Shown here piece by piece: positions 36,390 to 44,525 of a stretch of DNA of 64,000 bases. The notes under the pieces are model-generated. The model did no database searches and was not told the origin of the DNA. It saw only the letters and a program-made list of their open reading frames with translations. Made by a program: the position numbers and the translations under genes. The number at the start of each line of letters is the position of its first letter. Position 1 is the stretch's first letter. This stretch comes from Nitrospirota bacterium (GTDB lineage Bacteria; Nitrospirota_A; Leptospirillia; Leptospirillales; Leptospirillaceae). The stretch is from NCBI GenBank assembly GCA_021838765.1, contig JAKCCY010000004.1, positions 1 through 64,000 on the forward strand. The letters are read 5' to 3'.

Positions 36390-37012
36390 GGGGCACCTCC
36401 CGTTAAGGAGGAACCGAACTTCTCACTCATGGCCGGCGGGAGAGGATGAGCGATCTGGCTCATGGCCGTCTTTTCATCAAATCCCTTGTAAGTGGGGGAT
36501 GAAGGATTATGGCAGGTCAGGCAGGTTTTCTTATCAGGATGGATCACCAGACCCGCTTCCCTGGCTTTTTTGGGATCAATCATAACGCTGTAGTGGGTAT
36601 AGTCTTCCCCCGGACCATGGCAGGATTCACACTGAACGCCATCCTTCATCCGGAATGTCGAAACCGCTTCCGGCAAGGCAGCGTTTGGCGCCGTAACATG
36701 GCAGGACAGACATCTCTGGCTGGTTTTCGGATCTGAAACACCGAGACGCTTTCCTATATCCAGTGCCTCCCTTGAGGAAAGATCGAGAAAGGCGCGGGAA
36801 TGGGGACTGGATTTCCAAGCCTGGAATTGCCGCCCTAAAAGGCCTGATGAATGGCAGGCCTCACAGGACTGGACTCCGACATATCGATGCAGGAACATGC
36901 TTTCCGTTGCACCCGCATGGCCTTCATGGATAATACCAAGAGCGCCGGAAACGACAATCAGAAAAATCAGGAACGAAAATCCCCACCTGAACCACTTTTT
37001 ATTCCATTCCAT
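36386..37012 (-). CDS. Periplasmic tetraheme cytochrome c (c554-like), export-operon copy 1
   Basis: The 208-residue protein has an uncleaved anchor or signal segment (FSFLIFLIVVSGALGII) and four CxxCH heme sites: CEACH (50), CLSCH (101), CESCH (128) and CLTCH (164). FQAWKSSPHSRAF and VQCESCHGPGEDY match the cytochrome c554 / multiheme family. Exposed in the periplasm, it could pass electrons between membrane donors and a terminal partner; no partner enzyme is encoded nearby. It is the first structural gene after tetR (14-nt overlap) and overlaps the adaptor gene by 4 nt. Linkage to an EmrAB pump is unusual. Confidence 0.9.
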   Translation of the reverse strand: MEWNKKWFRWGFSFLIFLIVVSGALGIIHEGHAGATESMFLHRYVGVQSCEACHSSGLLGRQFQAWKSSPHSRAFLDLSSREALDIGKRLGVSDPKTSQRCLSCHVTAPNAALPEAVSTFRMKDGVQCESCHGPGEDYTHYSVMIDPKKAREAGLVIHPDKKTCLTCHNPSSPTYKGFDEKTAMSQIAHPLPPAMSEKFGSSLTGGAP

Positions 37013-37676
37013 TCTGGCCCTCTAAAAGATTGGATCCTGCAATCGGTCCCAATCCCTTCATAAAATGATCAATCAATCTTGAGAGAAAAATCTTGTCGTC
37101 CACTGGCCAGATTTTTTTTCCTGAAAGGATTTCCTGGAAAAAGAAATTGGAAAAGAGTGCCCCCAGAAAGTACTGGGCAACATCCCTGATCTCTGACCAT
37201 CCCGCAAGCACCGAAACAATCCGGTTGAATCGGTTCAGACTGAGCTCATAGACCATCCTCGGATACAGGGGCTCACGATCTTTTTCAAGGAGACGATATT
37301 CCGAGACAACGATCCTGAAGACATCACGATGCAAGATGAGGGACGAAATGGTCGCCTCCCCCACCTGTTGGAGAAAAACCTCCAGATCTTTTCCGGAGAT
37401 CTCATTGTTTTGAAGCTTCTCTTCCCACTCGGCATAGACCTTCTGGATCGGAGAAGACTCCTGAGAGAACTTCTCTTCGATGATGGCAAACAAAAGAGCT
37501 TCCTTATCAGGGAAGTAATGATACAAAAGCCCTTCTGCCACTCCTGCACGAGCCGCAATCTTCTTATTTGTCGTCCGGTGGAATCCTTCCTCCGCAAAGC
37601 AGGACAGTGCTGACTGAAGAATATTCCGGCATCTTGGGGATCGGCCTGTATCGGTAGAAAAAGAATTCTTTTCCAT
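36999..37676 (-). CDS. TetR-family transcriptional repressor
   Basis: The 225-residue regulator has an N-terminal helix-turn-helix (ILQSALSCFAEEGFHRTTNKKIAARAGVAEGLLYHYFPDKEALL, about residues 19-62) and a variable C-terminal ligand domain. Genes of this type control neighbouring efflux operons and release DNA on binding a pump substrate. It is the first gene of the operon and overlaps the cytochrome gene, so it is probably autoregulated. Palindromic sites of the expected kind lie 47-110 nt upstream. Confidence 0.92.
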   Translation of the reverse strand: MEKNSFSTDTGRSPRCRNILQSALSCFAEEGFHRTTNKKIAARAGVAEGLLYHYFPDKEALLFAIIEEKFSQESSPIQKVYAEWEEKLQNNEISGKDLEVFLQQVGEATISSLILHRDVFRIVVSEYRLLEKDREPLYPRMVYELSLNRFNRIVSVLAGWSEIRDVAQYFLGALFSNFFFQEILSGKKIWPVDDKIFLSRLIDHFMKGLGPIAGSNLLEGQNGME

Positions 37677-37723
37677 ATTGTCGACCTATTGGTTGGCGTG
37701 GATCACACAATGGTTCCCAAAAA

Positions 37724-37739
37724 TTGATTGATCAATCAA
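37724..37739. promoter_or_regulatory. Perfect palindrome, likely TetR operator
   Basis: TTGATTGATCAATCAA is a perfect 16-bp palindrome 48 nt upstream of the tetR start. Flanking bases extend it as further ATCA repeats. A related half-site pair TGATTG-GT-CAATCA occurs at 37773-37786, about 49 bp away centre to centre. Two like palindromes upstream of a TetR gene are typical operators. Confidence 0.7.
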
Positions 37740-37772
37740 TCAACATTTTTTGTATTGGATCACAGAGCGGAC

Positions 37773-37786
37773 TGATTGGTCAATCA
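37773..37786. promoter_or_regulatory. Second TetR-type palindrome
   Basis: TGATTG (37773-37778) and CAATCA (37781-37786) form an inverted repeat with a 2-bp centre and the same half-site as the perfect palindrome at 37724-37739. It probably flanks the operon promoter. Confidence 0.6.
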
Positions 37787-37822
37787 ATCTGTACAAACCT
37801 GAAACATCCGGATAAAAAATTC

Positions 37823-37851
37823 CAAAAAAAAAGGCCCCTGTAAAAGGGGCC
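37823..37851 (-). terminator. Rho-independent terminator of the lipoprotein gene
   Basis: On the minus strand GGCCCC (37846-37851), a 7-nt loop and GGGGCC (37833-37838) form a hairpin followed by an uninterrupted run of nine T. It ends about 27 nt after the stop of the lipoprotein gene and insulates it from the TetR operon. Confidence 0.9.
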
Positions 37852-37877
37852 CCTTATTGACCGGATATTTTTAGCGA

Positions 37878-38534
37878 TTACCCGGCGTTCTGCTTGAGCC
37901 AGAGATTTTTCATGGTCTTGATGACCCGATGGGCCTTCGGAGCCTGTACCACTTTTTTGACACCGTTCAGGGTCTGGTAGACGGTCTGCTGATAGTCCGC
38001 CTTCGACATCGATTCCAGAACGTAGACATCGTTGAAATATTCGACCGGAGCACCCGGGCTGGTCTGGATCCAGTATCTTCTCCACCAGAAGCGGTCTGGT
38101 TGAGCTCCGGTGATGATACCGGTTGCAACCTGCAGAGTGCCGTCTTCTATGGCCTGTTGGGTATCTGCATTGTAGGAACCGGCACTCTGTGTCGCATCAA
38201 CGGTTCGGGCCTTGATATAAAGGTTATGGACCGTATTTTTGATGGTCGTGGCAATTCCTTTCTGGGCATTGGCAACAGCGTCCGTCCGTCCGCCTTCCAT
38301 GTCAAACTCGTGATCCGCCTCTCCGGTAAAGTACTTTCGGTCCGGATGGGATTTCTGGTAAGCCCTCATGTTGTCGATCCACTCAGGACGGGATCCTTTG
38401 GAATGAGCGACCTCATGTTCAATCCCGTACGGATTTGGAGGTTGCTGTACAGAACTGCAAGCCGCCAAGGCAATAAAAGTCCCCACACTCAGAAACGAAG
38501 CACCCAATGACAGCACTTTTTTGCAATTCAGCAT
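37878..38534 (-). CDS. Lipoprotein of unknown function (LPP20-like pattern)
   Basis: From the ATG at 38532-38534 the product is 218 residues. It has a lipoprotein signal (SFLSVGTFIALAAC, acylated Cys near residue 26), then a Pro/Ser linker, GSRPEWIDNM, FTGEADHEFDMEGGRTDAVANAQKGIA and a Trp/Tyr-rich segment FWWRRYWIQ. The DAVANAQKGIA helix following a short beta-rich start recalls LPP20-like lipoproteins, but assignment is weak. AAGGAGGG 5-6 nt before this ATG fixes the start; longer forms are not supported. It is monocistronic, with a strong terminator. Confidence 0.75.
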   Translation of the reverse strand: MLNCKKVLSLGASFLSVGTFIALAACSSVQQPPNPYGIEHEVAHSKGSRPEWIDNMRAYQKSHPDRKYFTGEADHEFDMEGGRTDAVANAQKGIATTIKNTVHNLYIKARTVDATQSAGSYNADTQQAIEDGTLQVATGIITGAQPDRFWWRRYWIQTSPGAPVEYFNDVYVLESMSKADYQQTVYQTLNGVKKVVQAPKAHRVIKTMKNLWLKQNAG

Positions 38535-38680
38535 CAAAACCCTCCTTAAGAGACAAAAGAACCATTCCCAATGAAAATTGACCGTCCAGGATTGCAGACG
38601 CCAGATTTTTCCCCTATCCTTGAGATTGGGAAACAAACACCAAATACCTGCATTCTATCACATTTCAGGAGTTTCACCAC

Positions 38681-39121
38681 ATGTCAAAAAAACACGTGCC
38701 TTCCCATATCCCCATTCCAGCTTCCCCCTACGGAACACAAGCCATTCAGGAAGCGATCCTTGAGCCCTGGCCCAATCCGGCACCGGAGGAAATCTACGAA
38801 ACGAACATTTCCTACCCGGAGTTCACATGCCTGTGCCCAAGATCCGGATATCCGGACTTCGCGACAATCCTCATCCGCTATCGGCCTGCCCAAAAGATTG
38901 TCGAACTCAAAAGTCTCAAACTGTATCTGAACAGCTTCAGGGACAGGGCCATCTCTCATGAAGCGGTAACAGCCCTGATTTATCGCGATTTAATGAATCT
39001 GCTGGAGCCCAGCTTTCTGGAGGTCAAGGGAGACTTCAATGTCAGGGGGAACGTGAAGACCGTCATCAGCATCGACTCCGAGATGCGAAAAGCCACCGGA
39101 AAATCTTCCAAAAAGCGTTAG
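38681..39121 (+). CDS. queF: NADPH-dependent preQ0 reductase QueF
   Basis: QueF reduces preQ0 to preQ1 in queuosine biosynthesis. The 146-residue single-domain (YkvM-type) enzyme has [18 protein letters not shown] with the catalytic Cys and Asp, and the NADPH/substrate motif [21 protein letters not shown]. Other queuosine genes are not in the window. AGGAG lies 9 nt before the ATG. No preQ1 riboswitch was recognised in the 146-nt upstream gap. Confidence 0.95.
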   Translation: MSKKHVPSHIPIPASPYGTQAIQEAILEPWPNPAPEEIYETNISYPEFTCLCPRSGYPDFATILIRYRPAQKIVELKSLKLYLNSFRDRAISHEAVTALIYRDLMNLLEPSFLEVKGDFNVRGNVKTVISIDSEMRKATGKSSKKR

Positions 39122-39151
39122 GGAGAAAAGAAACAGAACGATTGCTAGGAA

Positions 39152-39940
39152 TTATTCCCTGAAAAACTTCTTGGAAAACGAGGGATTCCACTGACAGTGG
39201 GCATAGGTGATTCTCTCCATGAACCTCCCCCGGGAATTCATTGTCGAAATGGAAACAGGAAGTCCTGTCTTCCTGTCGAAACTGACCCACATCCTTCCGA
39301 AAATCGGGCGGGCGATGCCAAAAACCGGGGCCACGTTGATGATGCGAACTTCATGGTCCATGGAAGTCCCCCTGTCGAGATAGACACAGCCACCCAGAAG
39401 ACAGGCTGGAGCCAGCACCCTGGAGTAAAAACTTTCGTAATCCGCATGGTTGATCGTATGGCCAAAGCGGGATGTGATCAGGGAGGAGTCCGGATCCAGA
39501 GCCAATATCATCGGAAGAAAAGAAAAAGGCTTGACCCGAACCTGGTTCGTATCCTTTCGATAGATCAGCCAGGCACCCTTTCTCGGACGAAGCAGGTCGA
39601 CCCTGATATCACCTGGTGCACGGACCGAAAGAATCATTTTTTCGTCCGCTTTCAGACGTCTCCCCACTTTTTCTTCATGATAGAAGGTTCGGACAAGACA
39701 ACGGTATGAGGTAAGGGAAAGGGTAGTCTTGTGTTCGCCTTGGACGATGGCCCGACCGGCGGCTTCATCATATCGCCATGGCCCAGGAGAGAGAACTGAT
39801 CCCGGAGGAAGAAGTGGCCGGAGCGGATCAGGAAGCCCATCAGGGAACCCACTGGCCAGAGAGGATCCAGAGAGGAAGAAGACAACCCAAAAAACTCTTG
39901 CAGCAGTGTTTGAAAACCGTTTTTTCAGAAACCCTTTCAT
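39152..39940 (-). CDS. Exported protein of unknown function (LolA-like or DUF1571-like)
   Basis: From the ATG at 39938-39940 the product is 262 residues. It has a signal peptide (FWVVFFLSGSSLASG), and a mature part containing KMILSVRAPGDIRVDLLRPRKGAWLIYRKD and MWVSFDRKTGLPVSISTMNSRG, the beta-sheet pattern of LolA/LolB-type lipid-binding sheets. Four Cys occur in the mature part. The start is chosen at the 1-nt overlap with the upstream membrane-protein gene (TGATG); longer forms would read through that gene. Likely periplasmic; the function is not assigned. Confidence 0.6.
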   Translation of the reverse strand: MKGFLKKRFSNTAARVFWVVFFLSGSSLASGFPDGLPDPLRPLLPPGSVLSPGPWRYDEAAGRAIVQGEHKTTLSLTSYRCLVRTFYHEEKVGRRLKADEKMILSVRAPGDIRVDLLRPRKGAWLIYRKDTNQVRVKPFSFLPMILALDPDSSLITSRFGHTINHADYESFYSRVLAPACLLGGCVYLDRGTSMDHEVRIINVAPVFGIARPIFGRMWVSFDRKTGLPVSISTMNSRGRFMERITYAHCQWNPSFSKKFFRE

Positions 39941-40323
39941 CAAGATCCGATCGAAAACAGGGGACCAGGACGCAAAGAGACCTGGTAAAGGACCAGACCC
40001 AGACCCAGAAGCCCCAGCATTCCGTGACAAAAAGTAAACAGGCGGAGCATTGCCAGACCACGAAATCCCCGGACGAGAAGTGCCAGGCCGAAAAAAACAG
40101 AACCGACAAGACTCAGGATTCCCCAATCCATATACTTAAGGGGACCAAGAATAAAATGACGGGCAACAATCATCAGGAAGCCGATCATCGCAAGCGTTGG
40201 ATGAATAAAACCCAAAGGCTTCGGAAACGATTTCTTCATAACTTCCGCAGTGACGAGGACAACACCAAAAAGAGAGCCGATCGTTAAAAAAATGGCTCCA
40301 ACCAAAAGAAGTCCGTGATCCAT
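39940..40323 (-). CDS. Small four-helix membrane protein, function unknown
   Basis: The 127-residue product is almost wholly hydrophobic, with four helices (about residues 4-27, 42-60, 68-86 and 93-113), a conserved-looking His/Pro pair (FIHPTLAMIGF) and FCHGMLG. GGGGGAAAACG precedes the ATG, indicating real translation. It is coupled to the downstream exported-protein gene and lies 29 nt after the ANTAR regulator. No family recognised. Confidence 0.6.
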   Translation of the reverse strand: MDHGLLLVGAIFLTIGSLFGVVLVTAEVMKKSFPKPLGFIHPTLAMIGFLMIVARHFILGPLKYMDWGILSLVGSVFFGLALLVRGFRGLAMLRLFTFCHGMLGLLGLGLVLYQVSLRPGPLFSIGS

Positions 40324-40352
40324 CGTTTTCCCCCAAAGACCAGCTAGCCGGT

Positions 40353-41648
40353 CTACCCTTCCTTCAGATCATTCGCCAACAAGATGGCCTCTGCGATTTC
40401 CTTCATGGATTTGCGGATGTTCATGCTTTTCTTCTGAAGCAGTCTGTAGGCTTCATCTTCGGTGATATGGTTGGTCTTCATCAGAATACTCTTGGCCCTG
40501 TCAATTTTTTTTCTGGACTCGAGGGCTTCTTCCATCTCGATGTTTTTCTGGAGAAGGCTTGTGTTTTCCCAGGCGATGGCCGCCTGATTGGCCACCGTCT
40601 GCAAGACGGTCACCTCATCCTCGGAAAAACGATGAACCTTGCTGGTATAGACATTGATGACACCAATCGGACGATTCTTGATCATCATGGGAACAGAAAG
40701 GAGAGAAACCAGATTTTCCTTCTTCGCGAGATCCTTGAAGGAATAGCGGGGATCTGCCTGGACATTTTCCACCCAGATCGGACGCCCATCCCGAAACACC
40801 AGTCCGGAGATGCTTTCACCGATCTTGATCGGAGGTTTGTTCCGGTACTCCTGGGACAGCGTCTGGGTCGCCCGGATCACAAGACCTTCCTCCTGGTCGT
40901 AAATCATGAGAGAGCAGAGTGTAGAGCTTGTCATTTCGGCTGTAACCGTCACGATCAGATGGAGGATTTCCTCAAGATACCGGCTGGAGGTGATCGATTC
41001 GCTGACCTGGGACAGCGCTTCAATCTGTCTAGCCTTTTTCCTGGCTTCTTCAAACAGGAGAACATGGTCGATCACAAGGGAAAGTTCAAGAGCCAAAACC
41101 ACCAGAAGCTCAACTTCCCGGTCGGAAGGCTCATACACATCCCTGAACTGGAAATTCATGACCCCAAGGAGACGATCCTTTGCCACCAGAGGAATCGAGA
41201 TAAAGGCTTCACAAGATTCGTCACTCAGGGAGGGAAAGGTTTTGAACCTGGGATCGAGCCACGCTTTTTTGGAGATGATCACCGGAGATCGCTCACGGGC
41301 CACCCAACCGGTGAGACCTTCCCCGAGACGAAGGGAAAAATGGCTTAAAAAGCCCGGAAGTGTGAGGGAAGAAGCCTTCAGAACAAGATGGGTCTTTTCT
41401 TCATCAAGAAGATAAATCAGCGCCACATCAAAATTGAGGATCTCCCGGGAGAGCCGGATGGCAAGGTCCAGGCGCTCCTCCAGGGGAGACTCGCTGTGAG
41501 TGATCCGCAGGAGACCCCGCAGAAGGCGTAGCTCCTTTTTCAGCTCTTCCTGATTACGATCATCCCTCAGACTTTCAAGATGTCCCAACGGCGGACGGCT
41601 GATGCCGTCCTCATCCTGAGCTGGACCGTCTGCTCCACTTTTCTTCAC
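40353..41648 (-). CDS. GAF-GAF-ANTAR antitermination regulator
   Basis: The 431-residue protein has two GAF domains (about residues 48-200 and 220-365, with LGEGLTGWVARERSPVI and IGESISGLVFRDGRPIWVENV) and a C-terminal ANTAR domain (KIDRAKSILMKTNHITEDEAYRLLQKKSMNIRKSMKEIAEAIL, about 375-425). ANTAR domains bind paired RNA hairpins and stop premature termination. Ligands bound by GAF domains could be small molecules or a heme/redox cofactor. No sensor kinase partner or obvious ANTAR target RNA was seen in the window. It starts at GTG with AAAGGA upstream and follows aroB by 29 nt. Confidence 0.9.
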   Translation of the reverse strand: MKKSGADGPAQDEDGISRPPLGHLESLRDDRNQEELKKELRLLRGLLRITHSESPLEERLDLAIRLSREILNFDVALIYLLDEEKTHLVLKASSLTLPGFLSHFSLRLGEGLTGWVARERSPVIISKKAWLDPRFKTFPSLSDESCEAFISIPLVAKDRLLGVMNFQFRDVYEPSDREVELLVVLALELSLVIDHVLLFEEARKKARQIEALSQVSESITSSRYLEEILHLIVTVTAEMTSSTLCSLMIYDQEEGLVIRATQTLSQEYRNKPPIKIGESISGLVFRDGRPIWVENVQADPRYSFKDLAKKENLVSLLSVPMMIKNRPIGVINVYTSKVHRFSEDEVTVLQTVANQAAIAWENTSLLQKNIEMEEALESRKKIDRAKSILMKTNHITEDEAYRLLQKKSMNIRKSMKEIAEAILLANDLKEG

Positions 41649-41677
41649 CTTGTTTCCTTTATCAAAAAGTCTTCCGG

Positions 41678-42769
41678 TTAGAGATCGGAAAGAGACTGAC
41701 GAACGGTCTCCAGATCATAGTCACGAGTCATCAGAACCTTTCCCCAGGACACAGGAAGAATGATTGTCGCCCTGCCACCTTGTGTTTTCTTGTCGGACCC
41801 CCAGAATTTTTTCAGATCTTCGATGGAAACATCCTTGGGCCATTGATACGGGAGGCCAGCTCCCTTCAGGAGGGCAAGAAGCCTCTCCGAAATTCCCCGG
41901 GACAATCCCATCCGCTCAGAGACACGGGAGGCCAGAAGCATCCCGAGACCAACCGCCTCTCCGTGCAGCATCCCTCCAAATCCCAGTGCCCCTTCCAGAG
42001 CATGACCAAATGTATGGCCAAAATTCAGGGTCATCCGAAGTCCGCCTTCATGTTCGTCTTCCGATACAATCCGGGATTTTTCAAAGACCGACTCTGAAAT
42101 GGCAGCAGACCAGAGATCCCTCTCGAATTTTTCCCCACCAAGTCTTTGGATGTTCTTCTCCAGAAGATCGGAAAGCCGGGCATTCCCGATCATCGCATAT
42201 TTGATGACCTCTCCAAGTCCGGCGCGTCTTTCTTTCAATGGTAAGGTCAACAAAAGATCAGGATCAATCCAGACAGCCTTTGGGGGATAAAAAGATCCAA
42301 TGAGGTTTTTGCCCATGCTGTGGTCCACACCTGTTTTTCCACCGACGGAAGAGTCGACCTGAGCGACAACGGTCGATGGGATATGGACAACCGGAACTCC
42401 ACGCAAAAGGATCGATGCCGCAAATCCTCCCATATCCCCCGTTACGCCACCGCCCAAAACCAGAAGAGGTTCGCGCCTTTCCCACCGGAGCGCCAGGAGT
42501 TGGTCCAGAAGTGAAGAAACAGATCCCAGAGTCTTGTGGGACTCCCCGTCCGGAAGAAGCATTGTCTCCGGACGAAAATCGCCTGAAAGGAGGCTCTTGA
42601 CGATTCTCTCTCCATGAAGGGGGTAGACAACAGGATTGGTAATGAGTCCAACCCGGCCTTCCGAACGCCATCCCATCCCTGACAACAGGGAAGGGAGCCC
42701 TTTCAAAAGACCGGATTCGATCAGGACCGGATAATCCCCCAGACGGGAGCGGACATCATGTCTGATCAA
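41678..42769 (-). CDS. aroB: 3-dehydroquinate synthase AroB
   Basis: AroB forms the first carbocycle of the shikimate pathway. The 363-residue protein has LPDGESHKTL, GGGVTGDMGGFAASILLRGVP, VHIPSTVVAQVDSSVGGKTGVDH and LNFGHTFGHALEG with Zn-binding His residues. It starts at TTG overlapping the aroK stop by 4 nt. Confidence 0.96.
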   Translation of the reverse strand: MIRHDVRSRLGDYPVLIESGLLKGLPSLLSGMGWRSEGRVGLITNPVVYPLHGERIVKSLLSGDFRPETMLLPDGESHKTLGSVSSLLDQLLALRWERREPLLVLGGGVTGDMGGFAASILLRGVPVVHIPSTVVAQVDSSVGGKTGVDHSMGKNLIGSFYPPKAVWIDPDLLLTLPLKERRAGLGEVIKYAMIGNARLSDLLEKNIQRLGGEKFERDLWSAAISESVFEKSRIVSEDEHEGGLRMTLNFGHTFGHALEGALGFGGMLHGEAVGLGMLLASRVSERMGLSRGISERLLALLKGAGLPYQWPKDVSIEDLKKFWGSDKKTQGGRATIILPVSWGKVLMTRDYDLETVRQSLSDL

Positions 42770-43338
42770 ACTCCACCCACCTTTGAAGCCCAGTCCTCCC
42801 CCAAAAGTCGGGAGATCTGGAAAACGACCTGGGGAACGCTCATTCCGCCGGTTTCAACAACATAATCGGCGATTTCCCGATACAGCGGATCGCGTTCCCT
42901 GACCGTCAAAGCAATCTCTTCGGACAAAGGGATTTGGGGGTTCAGCCGTGGACGGGAGTTCCCCCAATGGGAGAGACGCCCTTCAAGCACATCCACCGAG
43001 ACGGAAAGATAGAGAACCAACCCCATTTTGGAAATCAGCTCCCTGTTTGCAGGAGAAAGAACGATTCCGCCTCCCGTTGAAACCACCCCCGCTTTCACCC
43101 CCGGAAGCTTTTGAAGAACGCCCGATTCCAGATTTCGGAAAGAAGGTTCCCCTTCCCGAGCCCAAAAAGTCGAAATCGGTTCACGAATGACCTCTTCGAC
43201 CATCCTGTCCGTATCATAAAATGCGAGATCCCGGACGCGGGCCAAGGAATGGCCAATCGTCGTCTTTCCGCTCCCTCTCGGCCCAACGAGCAAGATATGC
43301 CCCGAAGACTTGCCAGGATGGATCTCATGGTCCATCAA
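42766..43338 (-). CDS. aroK: Shikimate kinase AroK
   Basis: AroK phosphorylates shikimate. The 190-residue P-loop kinase has LVGPRGSGKTTIGHSLA, FYDTDRMVEE (shikimate-binding Asp), FRNLESGVL and STGGGIVLSP. Both a TTG (43336-43338) and the ATG one codon later lie in the aroC stop overlap. Order aroC-aroK-aroB with 1-4 nt overlaps is a tight biosynthetic operon. Confidence 0.94.
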   Translation of the reverse strand: MMDHEIHPGKSSGHILLVGPRGSGKTTIGHSLARVRDLAFYDTDRMVEEVIREPISTFWAREGEPSFRNLESGVLQKLPGVKAGVVSTGGGIVLSPANRELISKMGLVLYLSVSVDVLEGRLSHWGNSRPRLNPQIPLSEEIALTVRERDPLYREIADYVVETGGMSVPQVVFQISRLLGEDWASKVGGV

Positions 43339-44525
43339 ACAATATTTCCGGGATAATACATCTGTTCGACACGTTCGCTGGACTCCATGTGAGCTTTAAG
43401 CTCTCCGATCGAATCCCCCGAAAACTTCTCCGAAATTGCCTGGGCCAGAATCAGGCAGACCATGGCCTCTCCGACAACTGAAGCAGCAGGAACCGCACAG
43501 GTATCCGAGCGCTCAATGGTTGCCGGAGCGGATTCCCCAGTACGAATGTTGACAGAAGGAAGCGGGTTATAAAGGGTTGAGATCGGTTTCATTCCGGCCC
43601 GAATCAAGAGTGGCTGGCCGTTCGTCATCCCTCCCTCAAGTCCTCCGGCACCATTGGTGGGTCTCACTGGAGGCTGGCCTGGTCCAGCTGGAAGAAAAGC
43701 GTCATGAACCTTTGATCCATGCTTTCGGGCCCCTTCCATACCCAACCCGATCTCAACGGCCTTGATGGCCTGAATGCTCATCATCGCCTGGGCAAGGAGC
43801 CCGTCAAGACGACGGTCCCATTGGGTATACGTTCCGAGACCGACAGGAAGAGGTGTTGTCCTGACCTCAAAAACACCACCAAGAGTATCCCCTTCTCTCT
43901 TGGCGGTCCGGATCGCCTCAATCATGGCCAGAGATGCCTCCACCTCAGGACAAAACACCTCTGATGCCATGACAAGCGATCTGAGCTCCGAAAAATCCTT
44001 CACCTCCATGTGTGGAGATTTCATGGAAACAGATCCAATCTCAAGGACAAAGGAGGTCACATCGATATCGAGCTGGCGAAGATATTGACGGGCAACGCCG
44101 CCGAGTGCCACACGCATCGCCGTTTCCCTGGCGCTGGCCCTCTCAAGAATATTCCGCAGGTCACGCATGCCGTACTTGATGCCCCCCGCATAATCCGCAT
44201 GTCCTGGACGGGGAATCAAAACCTGGCGCTCCGGCTCCCCACTTCTGGGACCGACGGCCATATCCTCTTCCCAATGGGAAAAGTCTTTGTTCTCAAGGAT
44301 GACCGTGATGGGGCTTCCGATGGTCACCCCCCGGCGGACGCCGGTCAAGAAACGAACCTCATCAGTTTCTATCCGCATTCGGCCACCCCGGCCGTACCCC
44401 ATTTTTCGCCTTGAAAGATCTTCCCGAAGCATATCCGAATCCAGCGGCATTCCCGAGGGGATTCCCTCGATCATCCCGACCAGAGCCGGACCGTGAGATT
44501 CTCCTGCCGTGAGAAAGCGAATCAA
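43335..44525 (-). CDS. aroC: Chorismate synthase AroC
   Basis: AroC converts EPSP to chorismate with reduced FMN. The 396-residue protein shows the three family signatures: GESHGPALVGMIEGIPSGM, GRGGRMRIETDEV...GSPITVILENKD and RPGHADYAGGIKYGMRDLRNILERASARETA. The C-terminal AVPAASVVGEAMVC is also typical. It starts at TTG in a 4-nt overlap with the lipoprotein gene. Confidence 0.96.
   Translation of the reverse strand: MIRFLTAGESHGPALVGMIEGIPSGMPLDSDMLREDLSRRKMGYGRGGRMRIETDEVRFLTGVRRGVTIGSPITVILENKDFSHWEEDMAVGPRSGEPERQVLIPRPGHADYAGGIKYGMRDLRNILERASARETAMRVALGGVARQYLRQLDIDVTSFVLEIGSVSMKSPHMEVKDFSELRSLVMASEVFCPEVEASLAMIEAIRTAKREGDTLGGVFEVRTTPLPVGLGTYTQWDRRLDGLLAQAMMSIQAIKAVEIGLGMEGARKHGSKVHDAFLPAGPGQPPVRPTNGAGGLEGGMTNGQPLLIRAGMKPISTLYNPLPSVNIRTGESAPATIERSDTCAVPAASVVGEAMVCLILAQAISEKFSGDSIGELKAHMESSERVEQMYYPGNIV

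Noticed and set aside
39941..40126. 62-residue N-terminal extension of the LolA-like exported protein
   Set aside because: It reads antisense-like composition through the coding region of the four-helix membrane protein, and the ATG at 39940 gives a proper signal peptide.
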